Below are positions 16,453-24,923 of a DNA stretch of 64,000 bases, in pieces. The notes under the pieces are model-generated. The model was not told the DNA's origin. It made no database searches and saw only the letters and a list, made by a program, of their open reading frames with translations. Within the stretch, counting starts at the first letter, position 1. Each line of letters opens with the position of its first letter. A program made the translations under genes and the position numbers. The DNA lies in NCBI GenBank assembly GCA_964462135.1, contig CAYWWK010000005.1, forward strand, positions 24,537 to 88,536, given 5' to 3'. This DNA is from MGBC163016 sp964462135. GTDB taxonomy: Bacteria > Actinomycetota > Coriobacteriia > Coriobacteriales > Eggerthellaceae.

Positions 16453-16528
16453 TGGTGGGCCGTGAGGGAATCGAACCCGCGACCTTGGGATTAAAAGTCC
16501 CCTGCTCTACCAACTGAGCTAACGGCCC
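16453..16528 (-). tRNA. tRNA-Lys (TTT anticodon)
   Basis: A 76-base cloverleaf with encoded CCA. The acceptor stem GGGCCGT/ACGGCCC pairs fully, the D arm is normal, and the anticodon loop CTTTTAA gives TTT. The first anticodon-stem pair and one T-stem pair look imperfect, but the overall fold is clear. Its promoter lies just upstream. Confidence 0.93.
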
Positions 16529-16548
16529 ACAAATGATTCAGCGACCGA

Positions 16549-16577
16549 ATTCTATCGTTCGCAGGTAACGAGGTCAA
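16549..16577 (-). promoter_or_regulatory. promoter of tRNA-Lys
   Basis: On the minus strand TTGACC (16572-16577) is 17 bp from TAGAAT (16549-16554), about 20 bp before the tRNA 5' end. Both boxes are close to consensus. Confidence 0.8.
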
Positions 16578-16579
16578 AT

Positions 16580-16604
16580 CGCATCTTCCCTCCGGGAAGA
16601 TGCG
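16580..16604. other. hairpin between divergent tRNA-Lys and usp
   Basis: CGCATCTTCCC and GGGAAGATGCG are perfect arms with a three-base loop. No T run follows on either strand, so it is not a standard terminator. It could be an operator or an RNA hairpin in the leader of the stress protein gene. Confidence 0.5.
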
Positions 16605-16654
16605 TGCCACGCAAAGCCTTAGAATTCTCTCGAGTGCAGCATGAGGAGGTACAA

Positions 16655-17083
16655 ATGTGGTCTAAGAGGATTCTTGTCGCCTATGATGGTTCCCGTCCAT
16701 CGCAGAAGGCATTGGATATAGCAAGGGACATAGCGCGAACCGATGCGGATGTTGAAGTGCTGATCGTGCACATCGTACGGCTTTTCTCATCTGGCGGTGC
16801 GGCAGCGGGGATAGATACGGTGATCCTTGATGAGGTGGAAACCATCAAGGCGGAACTTGATGAGCTGGCCGCGGCTTTGCCCAACGCTGCCCGCGTGATC
16901 ATCCTCAAGGGTTCCTCTCCCGCCGACCTCATCTTGAATTGCGCCCGTGATGAACAGGCTGACCTTATCATCATGGGCAGCCGCGGCAAGGGCGGTGTCA
17001 AGGGATACCTCGGCTCAGTCAGCTATGCTGTGGTGAAGGATTCGCCCGTCACCGTGATGATCGCCAAGGACGCTGGCGAATAG
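16655..17083 (+). CDS. universal stress protein (UspA family)
   Basis: 142 residues, the usual single-domain length. The N-terminal strand and ATP-contacting Asp are seen in ILVAYDGSRPSQKAL, and the C-terminal ATP-binding loop has the GxxG-x9-G(S) form in GSRGKGGVKGYLGSVS, so it is an ATP-binding type. These soluble cytoplasmic proteins help survival under starvation or stress. The start has GAGGAGGT upstream. Three bases separate its stop from the MFS gene start, so the two are probably co-transcribed. Confidence 0.95.
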   Translation: MWSKRILVAYDGSRPSQKALDIARDIARTDADVEVLIVHIVRLFSSGGAAAGIDTVILDEVETIKAELDELAAALPNAARVIILKGSSPADLILNCARDEQADLIIMGSRGKGGVKGYLGSVSYAVVKDSPVTVMIAKDAGE

Positions 17084-17086
17084 CCC

Positions 17087-18400
17087 ATGAGCACCGCGGC
17101 AGGACAGGCGGTCGGCCCCGTGTCATCGGGCATCAAGCCAGATCCCCCGGGACGGGGAGTGGGAAAGGCTCCTCTCTGGACGAAGGATTTCGTCGTGGGC
17201 ACGCTCACGAACTTCGTCCTGTCCTGCAATTACTTCATGCTGACGGTGGTGATGACGGCTTATGCCATGGATGTCTATCATGCACCTGCCGCCCTCGCGG
17301 CGTTCTGCGCCAGTATCTTCATCGTCGGTACGCTCATCGCCCGTCTCATTTCGCCTGCACTCATGGTGAAACTGCAGCGCAAGCGTCTACTCTTCATCGG
17401 CACCGTCTTCGGCTGTGCTGCATCCTGCCTTTATCTGGTGGACACCTCCTTCGCCCTTCTCATGGGCATCCGCTTTATCCATGGCGTGGCCTACGGGGTG
17501 TGTTCCACCACGATTGCCACCATCGTGACCGCCCTCGTTCCCGCATCGCGCAAGGGCGAGGGCATCGGCTATTACATGCTTTCCGTCACGTTGGGTGCTG
17601 CTATCGGGCCCTTCGCTGGCATACTCATCTCGCGCCATGTCAGCTACGACGTGCTTTTCATCTGCGCCGCCATCGTTCTGGTCGTGGCGCTGCTCTGTAT
17701 TCTCGCTCTGCATGCTGACACCAAGGTTCAAACGCCTTCAGAGGCCGAAGAGGAGATCATCGGTGAGGAACTGGCCGGTTCTTTGGAAGGCAAGCGGGAA
17801 GAAGAGGCAGCTAGGCGCGTGTCCAGGCAGCCATGGGGAAGCAGGCTTGACAGGGTTGTCGAACGAAGCGCCATTCCCATCTCCGTGGTCAGCTTCCTGA
17901 TCTTCTTCGGGTATTCGTCTTTGCTAACATTCCTTACCCCCTTCGCTGAATCCGTGGGGCTCACGCGTGCTGCAAGTGTGTTCTTCATCGTATATGCCTT
18001 GAGCATGCTCGCAACGCGCCCCTTCACCGGGCGCGCGTTCGACCGGCGTGGTCCCTTGCTGGTCATGACGCCGGCATTCGTCTCCTTCTCTGCGGGGATG
18101 GTCATGCTGGCGTTCGCCTCGAATGACTGGATGATCTTAGGAAGCGGTCTTCTATGTGGCTATGGGGTGGGCACCGTTCAGTCCTGCGGCCTTGCCATGG
18201 CTGTCAAGAAGGCTTCCGATGAGCGCCTGAGCATCGCGAACGCCACGTTCTACATGTTCTTGGACATGGGTGTGGGAGTGGGACCACTGCTGCTTGGCTT
18301 GGCAGTGCCTGTGATTGGCTATTCGTGGATGTATGTGGCCATGGCAGGGGTGGGGCTTTTGGCTCTTGTCGTATTCCTCATCGTGCGCAAGCGGTATTGA
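17087..18400 (+). CDS. MFS transporter
   Basis: 437 residues with twelve predicted membrane helices in two six-helix halves, joined by a charged loop (about residues 205-260, rich in Glu and Arg). The cytoplasmic loop KLQRKRLLFIGTVFG corresponds to MFS motif A, and the helix-four region has GVAYGVCSTTIATIVTALVP. The closest general type is a drug or metabolite exporter of the AraJ/YfcJ style, but the substrate cannot be read from sequence. It follows the stress protein gene closely and converges with the ABC transporter gene only 3 bp away. Confidence 0.9.
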   Translation: MSTAAGQAVGPVSSGIKPDPPGRGVGKAPLWTKDFVVGTLTNFVLSCNYFMLTVVMTAYAMDVYHAPAALAAFCASIFIVGTLIARLISPALMVKLQRKRLLFIGTVFGCAASCLYLVDTSFALLMGIRFIHGVAYGVCSTTIATIVTALVPASRKGEGIGYYMLSVTLGAAIGPFAGILISRHVSYDVLFICAAIVLVVALLCILALHADTKVQTPSEAEEEIIGEELAGSLEGKREEEAARRVSRQPWGSRLDRVVERSAIPISVVSFLIFFGYSSLLTFLTPFAESVGLTRAASVFFIVYALSMLATRPFTGRAFDRRGPLLVMTPAFVSFSAGMVMLAFASNDWMILGSGLLCGYGVGTVQSCGLAMAVKKASDERLSIANATFYMFLDMGVGVGPLLLGLAVPVIGYSWMYVAMAGVGLLALVVFLIVRKRY

Positions 18401-18403
18401 TCC

Positions 18404-20209
18404 CTACTCCAAGAAGGCTCCGGTCTGCCTGTTCCAAAGGCTGGCATATTCGCCATCCTGCGCAAGCAGTTCCTCATGGGTGCCATCCTCTGCGATGGTG
18501 CCATCGTGCAACACCACGATGCGATCCAAGGATGCCACGGTGGACAGGCGATGTGCCACCACGATGGTGGTACGATCTGCCATCAGCTTGCGCAGCGCAT
18601 CCTGTACCAGTGCCTCACTTTCGGAATCCAAGGCGCTGGTGGCCTCGTCCAGCACCAGGATGGGTGCGTCGGTAAGCATGGCTCGCGCGATGGCGATGCG
18701 CTGGCGCTGTCCCCCTGAGAGTTTCACGCCGCGCTCTCCCGTGAGCGTGTCGAAGCCTTGGGGCAGCCGTTCGATGAACTCAAGGGCATTCGCCCGTTCA
18801 GCTGCGGCGCGGATTTCCTCGAAGGTGGCATCTGGTCGTCCATAGGCGATGTTCTCGGAGATGGTGCGATGGAACAGCATGGCTTCCTGGGGCACGTAGG
18901 CTATGTTGCGCCTGAGGCTTTGCTGTGTCACTTTCGCCACGCTCTGCCCATCCACGAGGATCTGGCCCTGCTGGATATCAGCCAGGCGCAGCAGCAGTTT
19001 GGTCAGTGTGGTCTTGCCGGCTCCGCTCATGCCCACCAGACCCACACGCTGGCCGGCGGGAATATGCAGGTCGAAATCATCGAACACCACTGTTTCCACG
19101 CCGCCATCGGTATAGCTGAAGCCGATGTCTTCGAAGTCTATGTCACCCAATTCCACCACCAGTGGCTTTGCATCAGGCGCATCAGCCACGAGTTGCGGCT
19201 CGTCAAGGACCGCCGTCATGCCGCTGGCGTCCCCAAAGACCTGATTCAGCCGCTGGAGGCCCGTGTTGATGAAGTTGAACTGGTTCGTCAGCGTATAGGT
19301 GTAGGTGAACATCATCACAAGCGTGCCCGGCGAAATGCCGAACCACGCGTTGCCGCCTGCGATGAACACGGTGACGACGCTCATGATGACCACCGTGATG
19401 CAGGCAGTGATGACGCCGCGTGCGATGGATGACATCATGCGCTTCGAGTCGCGGGCAACCACATCGCGATTGGCGGCATCGAACAGGTCCCGCTCGTAGT
19501 CCTCACGCCCGCAGGTCTTCACGGCCAGGATGTTGGTTACCGCATCGGACAGTTCTCCTGACAGGCGGTTCTGCGCGGCCGCGGCCTTTTCGTTCAGATG
19601 TAGGATGCGTTTGTACATGAGGTAGGACACACTGGCATAGACCACCAAAAGCACCATTAAGACGGCAACATAGGCTGGCACCAACGGCAGCAGCAGCGTG
19701 CACGTGAACACCACCGAGCAGATGACGGGCAGGAAGGGGAAGGTGATGGTGTTCATCAGCAGTGTATAAGCGCTCATGAACTTCGATGTCTGGCTGACCA
19801 AGGTTCCGCCGAAGCGGCTGGAATGGAACGACATGGACTGGTTCGAAAGCGCGTCGAAGGCCATGGTGGCCAGATCGTAGTTCGCGGCAATCTGGAGCTT
19901 CCAAGCGGTCAGGTCTTGAAGCTTGCTGCATGCTTGGCCAAACACATTGATGAGGATCAGCGCGGCGATGTAGGGACCGAACACGGGAAACACCTGATCG
20001 GGGGAGACGGAACCGGCACTGACGCGGTCCACGATCAAGCTCATCACATAGGGGTTGCCATAGGTGAGCAGCCCCACGAACCCAATGGTGGACGCAAGCA
20101 GTCCCAAGAACAGGCCAAGATGCTTGCGCGTTGCTATCCAGAAGAAATGCAGGGTACGACGCGTCAGCGTTCCCTTTGGCTGGTCCTTGCTCTTCATGGT
20201 GTTTGGCAT
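18404..20209 (-). CDS. ABC transporter, fused permease and ATPase
   Basis: 601 residues: an N-terminal six-helix exporter domain (about 28-320) fused to an ATPase. The nucleotide-binding motifs are complete: Walker A GMSGAGKTT (393-401), Q-loop near 441, signature LSGGQ (497-501), Walker B ILVLDE (517-522) and the H-loop HRLST. This is the half-transporter layout of MsbA/LmrA-like exporters, which work as dimers. No partner gene adjoins it, so a homodimer is likely. The ATG at 20209 has AAAAGGAAG upstream. The cargo may be a lipid, drug or peptide. Confidence 0.93.
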   Translation of the reverse strand: MPNTMKSKDQPKGTLTRRTLHFFWIATRKHLGLFLGLLASTIGFVGLLTYGNPYVMSLIVDRVSAGSVSPDQVFPVFGPYIAALILINVFGQACSKLQDLTAWKLQIAANYDLATMAFDALSNQSMSFHSSRFGGTLVSQTSKFMSAYTLLMNTITFPFLPVICSVVFTCTLLLPLVPAYVAVLMVLLVVYASVSYLMYKRILHLNEKAAAAQNRLSGELSDAVTNILAVKTCGREDYERDLFDAANRDVVARDSKRMMSSIARGVITACITVVIMSVVTVFIAGGNAWFGISPGTLVMMFTYTYTLTNQFNFINTGLQRLNQVFGDASGMTAVLDEPQLVADAPDAKPLVVELGDIDFEDIGFSYTDGGVETVVFDDFDLHIPAGQRVGLVGMSGAGKTTLTKLLLRLADIQQGQILVDGQSVAKVTQQSLRRNIAYVPQEAMLFHRTISENIAYGRPDATFEEIRAAAERANALEFIERLPQGFDTLTGERGVKLSGGQRQRIAIARAMLTDAPILVLDEATSALDSESEALVQDALRKLMADRTTIVVAHRLSTVASLDRIVVLHDGTIAEDGTHEELLAQDGEYASLWNRQTGAFLE

Positions 20210-20340
20210 CCGCTTCCTTTTCTACTGGTTACATCCACTTCATGGATTGTAGCCGTCTTGGTTTCATCGCGTACAATAATGCCGTTTGAGTCCATCCAAT
20301 CTGTGTTGGATTCAATGAAGGCAAGAGGAAATGGGTGGGC

Positions 20341-21720
20341 ATGGCACGCGAACAGTTCAAATCTCGTTTGGGCTTCATCTTGATATCTGCCGGTTGCGCC
20401 GTTGGTCTGGGAAATGTGTGGCGCTTTCCGTACATCGTTGGCGAATATGGCGGAGCTGCCTTCATCATCCTGTACCTGATCTTCCTGGTGGCGCTTGGCA
20501 TACCCATCATGGTGATGGAGTTCGCGGTAGGGCGCGCGTCCCGAAAGGGAATCGCGCGGGCATTCAACGAGTTGGAGCCGAAGGGTTCGCATTGGCACAT
20601 CTTCAAGTGGATCGGATTCTGTGGCTTGTATCTGCTGATGATGTTCTACACCACCGTCGCGGGGTGGATGCTCTGCTACATCCCGAAGATGGCGGTGACG
20701 CCCTTCGGTGCTGGCTTTGATGTGACGGGTATGTTCGACGCAATGCTGGCTGACCCCGCTGAACTGGTCGGCTGGATGGTCGTTGCCTGTTTGATCTCGC
20801 TGCTTGTCTGCTCATTGGGACTGCAGAAAGGTGTCGAGCGCATCACGAAGGTCATGATGGTCTGCCTGCTGGCGCTCATCGGCATCCTTGCCATTCGCGC
20901 CTGCACACTGCCCGGAGCGGGGGAGGGCATCGCCTTCTACCTGCTGCCCGACTTTAGCAGGCTGTTCGCCAGCCCACAGCAGTTCTTCGATGCAACCTAT
21001 GCTGCCTTGGGTCAAGCATTCTTCACGCTTTCCATCGGCATCGGTTCTATGGAGATCTTCGGCAGCTACATCGATAAGAAGTACTCTCTCATGGGGGAGG
21101 CCGTCCGTATCGCCGGACTTGATACATTCGTCGCCGTAGCCACCGGTCTCATCATCTTCCCTGCCTGCTTCGCATTCGCGGTGTCTCCCGATTCAGGCCC
21201 GGGCCTCGTGTTCATCACGCTGCCTGCGGTTTTCGAACAGATGTGGATGGGAAACCTCTGGGCGACGCTCTTCTTCGTCTTCATGGGCTTCGCTGCCATT
21301 TCCACGGTGATCGCGGTCTTCGAAGGCATCCTGTCATTCTGGATGGATCAGTGGGGGATGAGCCGACGCAAGGCGGTGATCATCAACTGCATTCTGATCC
21401 CGGTGCTTTCGCTGCCCTGCGCTTTGGGATTCAACGTGTGGTCTGGAGTGGAGCTACCGGGCATAGGCAACATCCAGGCGATCGAGGACTTCTTGGTGTC
21501 GAACAATCTTCTGGTCATCGGCTCGTTCGTATTCGTGCTGTTCTGCGTGCTCAAGCGCGGGTGGGGTTGGGATCGGTTCCTGGCAGAGGCGAATGAGGGC
21601 AAAGGCCTCAAGTTTCCCAAGTGGCTGCATAACTGGATGCGCATCGGCGTGCCCGCGCTCATCGTCATCATCTTCATCATGGGCTGGCTGCCCCTCATCC
21701 AAACATGGATCAGTGGTTGA
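20341..21720 (+). CDS. sodium-dependent symporter, NSS/SNF family
   Basis: About 459 residues with eleven to twelve membrane helices. The N-terminal hallmark SRLGFILISAGCAVGLGNVW contains the unwound helix-one sodium and substrate site of LeuT-type proteins, and helix six has FFTLSIGIGSMEIFGSYI. Such proteins import amino acids or related compounds with sodium. ATG 20341 is about 11 bases from AGAGGA; GTG 20335 is also possible. It is divergent from the ABC exporter gene. The substrate is not predictable. Confidence 0.92.
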   Translation: MAREQFKSRLGFILISAGCAVGLGNVWRFPYIVGEYGGAAFIILYLIFLVALGIPIMVMEFAVGRASRKGIARAFNELEPKGSHWHIFKWIGFCGLYLLMMFYTTVAGWMLCYIPKMAVTPFGAGFDVTGMFDAMLADPAELVGWMVVACLISLLVCSLGLQKGVERITKVMMVCLLALIGILAIRACTLPGAGEGIAFYLLPDFSRLFASPQQFFDATYAALGQAFFTLSIGIGSMEIFGSYIDKKYSLMGEAVRIAGLDTFVAVATGLIIFPACFAFAVSPDSGPGLVFITLPAVFEQMWMGNLWATLFFVFMGFAAISTVIAVFEGILSFWMDQWGMSRRKAVIINCILIPVLSLPCALGFNVWSGVELPGIGNIQAIEDFLVSNNLLVIGSFVFVLFCVLKRGWGWDRFLAEANEGKGLKFPKWLHNWMRIGVPALIVIIFIMGWLPLIQTWISG

Positions 21721-21740
21721 AAGATTGAGATCGCGCCAAT

Positions 21741-22535
21741 CTAGCCCAGAGCCACATCCAGCACCATCATCAGCGTAAACCCAATGGCCACGCCAATGGT
21801 GCCGATGTTCGTGTGGTGGCCGCTTTGCGTTTCGGGGATCAGCTCTTCGGTGACCACGTACATCATGGCGCCGGCTGCAAAGGAGAGGATATAGGGGAGC
21901 GCTGGGGTGGCCAGGCCGGTGACGGCAAGCATCAGCAGGGCGCCCAAAGGCTCCACCGCACCACAGGCCGTGCCCGCTCCGAATGCCTTCAGTCGGGAGA
22001 ATCCATTCGACATGAGCGGCAGTGAGACCACTGCGCCTTCGGGTATGTTCTGGATGGCGATGCCCACGGAAAGCGCCAGAACCGCTGGCAGGGCGATGTT
22101 CGGGTCTCCCGCCAGAAAGCCCGCGAGGACGGCTCCCACGGCCATGCCCTCTGGCAGGTTGTGGATGGCCAAGGCGAACAGCATCATGGTGGGTTTCTTG
22201 AGACCGGTGCGCACTCCCTCTGGCTCATCTGAGCCTACATGCATATGCGGGGTGAAATGGTCTATCAGCAGCAGGGCGAACATGCCAAGGAGAAAGCCGA
22301 CCGTTGCTGGAAGCCACGCGGGAAGAGGGCCAGTCTCGGACGCTTCGATGGCGGGAATGATCAGGCTCCAGACGCTGGCCGCTATCATGACGCCTGCAGC
22401 GAAACCCAAGAGCGCCTTCTGAAAGCGCTCGCCCATGCCGTCCTTGAGGAAGAAGACGAGTGCTGCACCAAGCGTGTTCCCTGCGAAGGGAACGATGAGT
22501 GCCAGGCAAAGGGCCAGTGTTGCGGTTGCTTCCAT
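21741..22535 (-). CDS. ZIP family metal transporter (second copy)
   Basis: 264 residues and about eight membrane helices. ZIP motifs are HNLPEGMAVG in one helix and QNIPEGAVVS in the next, where Gln replaces the first His of the second motif, a change that may alter metal choice. A short loop HFTPHMHVGSDEPEG replaces the long His-rich loop of the other ZIP protein at 14.4 kb, so the two are diverged paralogues. ATG 22535 is preceded by AAAGGAG; longer starts run through non-protein-like sequence. It converges with the symporter gene. Confidence 0.9.
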   Translation of the reverse strand: MEATATLALCLALIVPFAGNTLGAALVFFLKDGMGERFQKALLGFAAGVMIAASVWSLIIPAIEASETGPLPAWLPATVGFLLGMFALLLIDHFTPHMHVGSDEPEGVRTGLKKPTMMLFALAIHNLPEGMAVGAVLAGFLAGDPNIALPAVLALSVGIAIQNIPEGAVVSLPLMSNGFSRLKAFGAGTACGAVEPLGALLMLAVTGLATPALPYILSFAAGAMMYVVTEELIPETQSGHHTNIGTIGVAIGFTLMMVLDVALG

Positions 22536-22654
22536 GATCTCCTTTCTGCATCTTGTGAGAGTATGCACCCAAATTCGTTTTGTCGCCATGTGAACCTCAT
22601 GCTGCTGCACAACTGCAATGAAGATGGGATCGCCCTGATCGTCCACGAAGGCCC

Positions 22655-22845
22655 CTAACGCAGGCTCGTAGCGCAGGCTTTAGCCTGCGATTGCGAAGCG
22701 GCGGCTTGCCTTCACCTCGAACCATCCCTCGGCACGTCCCGTAGCGCAGGCTTCAGCCTGCGGCCTTCGGGAGCGATTCCCAATCTTCGTAGCGCAGGCT
22801 TCAGCCTGCGTCCGCGAAGCGGTAACCTGCCCCACCCGGATAAGG
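22655..22845 (+). repeat. GTAGCG hairpin repeats, three copies
   Basis: Copies at 22668-22690, 22741-22762 and 22789-22810 each read GTAGCGCAGGC, TTTA or TTCA, GCCTGCG. The first and third are followed by a segment near TGCGAAGCGG and a CTTGCC or CCTGCCCCACCCGGA tail. They fill much of the 417-bp gap between the ZIP gene and the TipA-like regulator; the part before 22655 shows nothing else. Confidence 0.85.
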
Positions 22846-22899
22846 CCTCCTCTTCACAATCGCAAAATGGACATCCTGCACGCATCCTCAACGCACCTC

Positions 22900-22930
22900 T
22901 TGACCTTAGGGCTGCCCCAACGTTTACACT
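22900..22930 (+). promoter_or_regulatory. MerR-type promoter of the TipA-like regulator
   Basis: TTGACC (22900-22905) and TACACT (22925-22930) are separated by 19 bp, and the spacer carries the dyad TTAGGGC-T-GCCCCAA (22906-22920). This is the geometry of a MerR-activated promoter and suggests that the regulator controls itself. Confidence 0.7.
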
Positions 22931-22952
22931 GCCTTCGAGGAGGTGTAACGGG

Positions 22953-23999
22953 ATGGAACTCTACAGCGTCAAGCAAGTCATGGAGATAACCGGTGTGAGC
23001 CGTGACATGCTGATCGACTACGAGAAGCGGGGGCTCTTGCACCCCATCCGCACGGGCGACGTGGCGAACAACCGCCGCATGTATCGGGAAGAGGATATCG
23101 ACGAGCTCGGCAAGATCGTCGCTCTGCGGGCCTACGAGTTCAGCTTGGATGACATCGGGCGCATCTTGGGCGACGAAGATGCGGATGTCTGCAGCATTCT
23201 GGAGGAGAAGCTGGAAGAACTTCGGCGCAAGGAGAACCATCTGCGCAATCTCATCCTATTCGCCAAGTTCGTCGACATCACCGATACGGATCTGTTCGCC
23301 GGTCTTCTACAGGGTCCGGAGGATATCGATGCCTATGCGGATGCTGTTCGGGAAACAGAGACATACCGGGTGGCTGTGGAGAGGATGCAGAGTCGTACGG
23401 ATGAAGAGACAGAGCAGATGGTCAAAGAACTCTACGACATCATCTGTGGACTGGTCACGCTGGAGGAAACAGATGGGTTTCGCGGAGTGGAACGTCAGAT
23501 TGATGCCTATTTCGCTTGGTGGAACGAGAACGTTGCCCCACTGGAAGACCTAGGCTATCTCGGTTTCTGGGCCATCTTCGAAGATAACGAGCTGCTTCCA
23601 GCCATTGCTGAGACGATAGGAGAAGAATCTACATCATCTACGTTGCAGATGTCCGCCTTCTACGTATGCATGAAACGGCTGATGCTGAAGACGCAGGATG
23701 ACATCAGCAGAGTGGTGAAGGTGGCTGATGTGGATGTAGTGGCGGCTTTGGAAGAAGCGGACCCGCTCGTTGGGGCCATTGGTGAAGCGATGCTTGGTGA
23801 TGACGAAATCATGCTCACTAAGGATGTGCAGGACCTCTGTCTGTCGGTGCTTGATTACATGGGCGGCATCGTGGCCGATGAGGAACTCATGGCTTATCTG
23901 GATCCTCGAAAGGACATTCTGCTTGATCGGGATGCTCTTGCGAAAGCATCCAGTCTTCTGAGGCTGTTGCCTGTCGAAGACGAGAAAGATGGACGTTAG
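22953..23999 (+). CDS. MerR family regulator with large C-terminal domain (TipA-like layout)
   Basis: 348 residues. Residues 3-75 are a MerR-type DNA-binding domain (YSVKQVMEITGVSRDMLIDY), followed by a coiled coil (EEKLEELRRKENHLRNLI) and about 230 residues of mostly helical, acidic sequence with no cysteine cluster. The layout resembles TipA, where the C-terminal part binds small hydrophobic or peptide ligands, but I cannot show true homology in that part. The gene has its own 19-bp-spacer promoter with a dyad, so it is probably self-activating. Its stop overlaps the end of the convergent XRE gene by 4 bp. Confidence 0.82.
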   Translation: MELYSVKQVMEITGVSRDMLIDYEKRGLLHPIRTGDVANNRRMYREEDIDELGKIVALRAYEFSLDDIGRILGDEDADVCSILEEKLEELRRKENHLRNLILFAKFVDITDTDLFAGLLQGPEDIDAYADAVRETETYRVAVERMQSRTDEETEQMVKELYDIICGLVTLEETDGFRGVERQIDAYFAWWNENVAPLEDLGYLGFWAIFEDNELLPAIAETIGEESTSSTLQMSAFYVCMKRLMLKTQDDISRVVKVADVDVVAALEEADPLVGAIGEAMLGDDEIMLTKDVQDLCLSVLDYMGGIVADEELMAYLDPRKDILLDRDALAKASSLLRLLPVEDEKDGR

Positions 24000-24211
24000 A
24001 AGGTGAAGAGGTCTCTGACTTCAATGTCCAGGGCGTCAGCGATGCGGGCCAAGTCGTCAATGCCCACACCGACGCGACCAGTTTCGATACGCCAGATGTG
24101 TGATTTACTGCTGCCGACCATGAGGGCAAGCTTCTCCTGGGAAAGCCCTTGGTTCTCGCGCCGGGTTCGGATGGCGTTTCCCAACGCAGCGCGTTTCTGA
24201 GTGATATCCAT
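23996..24211 (-). CDS. small XRE/Cro-type helix-turn-helix regulator
   Basis: 71 residues, a bare HTH_3 domain: RTRRENQGLSQEKLALMVGS followed by the recognition helix SKSHIWRIETGRVGVGIDDL, and a C-terminal helix typical of Cro/C1 proteins. It is divergent from the zinc-ribbon, SPFH and DUF6591 genes and may repress them. It marks the left edge of the lower-GC accessory stretch. Confidence 0.9.
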   Translation of the reverse strand: MDITQKRAALGNAIRTRRENQGLSQEKLALMVGSSKSHIWRIETGRVGVGIDDLARIADALDIEVRDLFTF

Positions 24212-24298
24212 GCCTAAAGCCTATGTGTTAGACTTCATCAAACGGCTTCAAATATGAAGCCAATAACTATAGAAGGACTTGCCGAAAGAGAATTGTCA

Positions 24299-24910
24299 AT
24301 GGCGAAAATCAATCTCTTGCCCAACGAAGCGATCATACTTCGCGACTCGCAGATGAAGCATGATCGAGGTAAAGGCTATTGCTCTGAGCTTGATGAACTC
24401 GTTTTGACCAATCAAGCTCTGATTGTGGTTCACAAGGGCATGCTGGGCATGGCGAAGGACATACAGCGATTTCCTCTCGATCAAGTGGTCATTGCGAATG
24501 GGTCTCCTCGCGTGGTGATTGGCATGTCTCAGGAAAGCAAACGGCAGTTACACGTGTACTTTCTGCACGGTATCGAAGCTTTCTCCCTTGGGGAATCCGA
24601 TGAAGACGCGCAGGGCGGTCTGCTTGATCTCTTATTCGTCTCAGCAAAGGAGAAAGAGGATCGTAATCTGCACCAATGGCAGGCTGCGATTACACAAGCG
24701 GTTATGGCGCTTCCTCAAAACGCTCGCACCGCCACTCCGCAGGTGCCCGTTGCGTCCGTAAGTGCGGTGAGTAGTGAATCCGCAGTTGGCGATGCTGGAA
24801 CTCATGCTGTGCATGTCACAAAGAAATGCATTGGCTGTATGGCACCTCTATCGGGAGTGCAGGGTCAGAAGGTTGCTTGCAAGTATTGCGATACCGAGCA
24901 GGCGCTATAA
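24299..24910 (+). CDS. PH-like domain protein with C-terminal zinc ribbon
   Basis: About 203 residues. The N-terminal 120 residues look like a bacterial PH-type beta domain (ELVLTNQALIVVHKGM, FPLDQVVIANGSPRVVIGM), then a Ser/Ala-rich linker and a C-terminal zinc ribbon with Cys pairs in KKCIGCMAPLSG and KVACKYCDTEQAL. ATG 24299 with upstream GAAAGAG is my preferred start; ATG 24254 lacks a ribosome site. It lies 13 bp before the SPFH gene, so the two are co-transcribed. Such proteins often assist membrane-associated SPFH scaffolds; here that is inferred only from the operon. Confidence 0.7.
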   Translation: MAKINLLPNEAIILRDSQMKHDRGKGYCSELDELVLTNQALIVVHKGMLGMAKDIQRFPLDQVVIANGSPRVVIGMSQESKRQLHVYFLHGIEAFSLGESDEDAQGGLLDLLFVSAKEKEDRNLHQWQAAITQAVMALPQNARTATPQVPVASVSAVSSESAVGDAGTHAVHVTKKCIGCMAPLSGVQGQKVACKYCDTEQAL

Positions 24911-24923
24911 GAGAGGGCAATCA

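Noticed and set aside
15614..16513. A 299-codon minus-strand frame across the metal exporter and tRNA-Lys
   Set aside because: It crosses a tRNA gene and is antisense to a well-supported membrane protein; its His and Gln richness reflects the antisense of hydrophobic codons.
16580..16604. A rho-independent terminator for tRNA-Lys or usp
   Set aside because: The hairpin lies upstream of both genes and has no T run on either strand.
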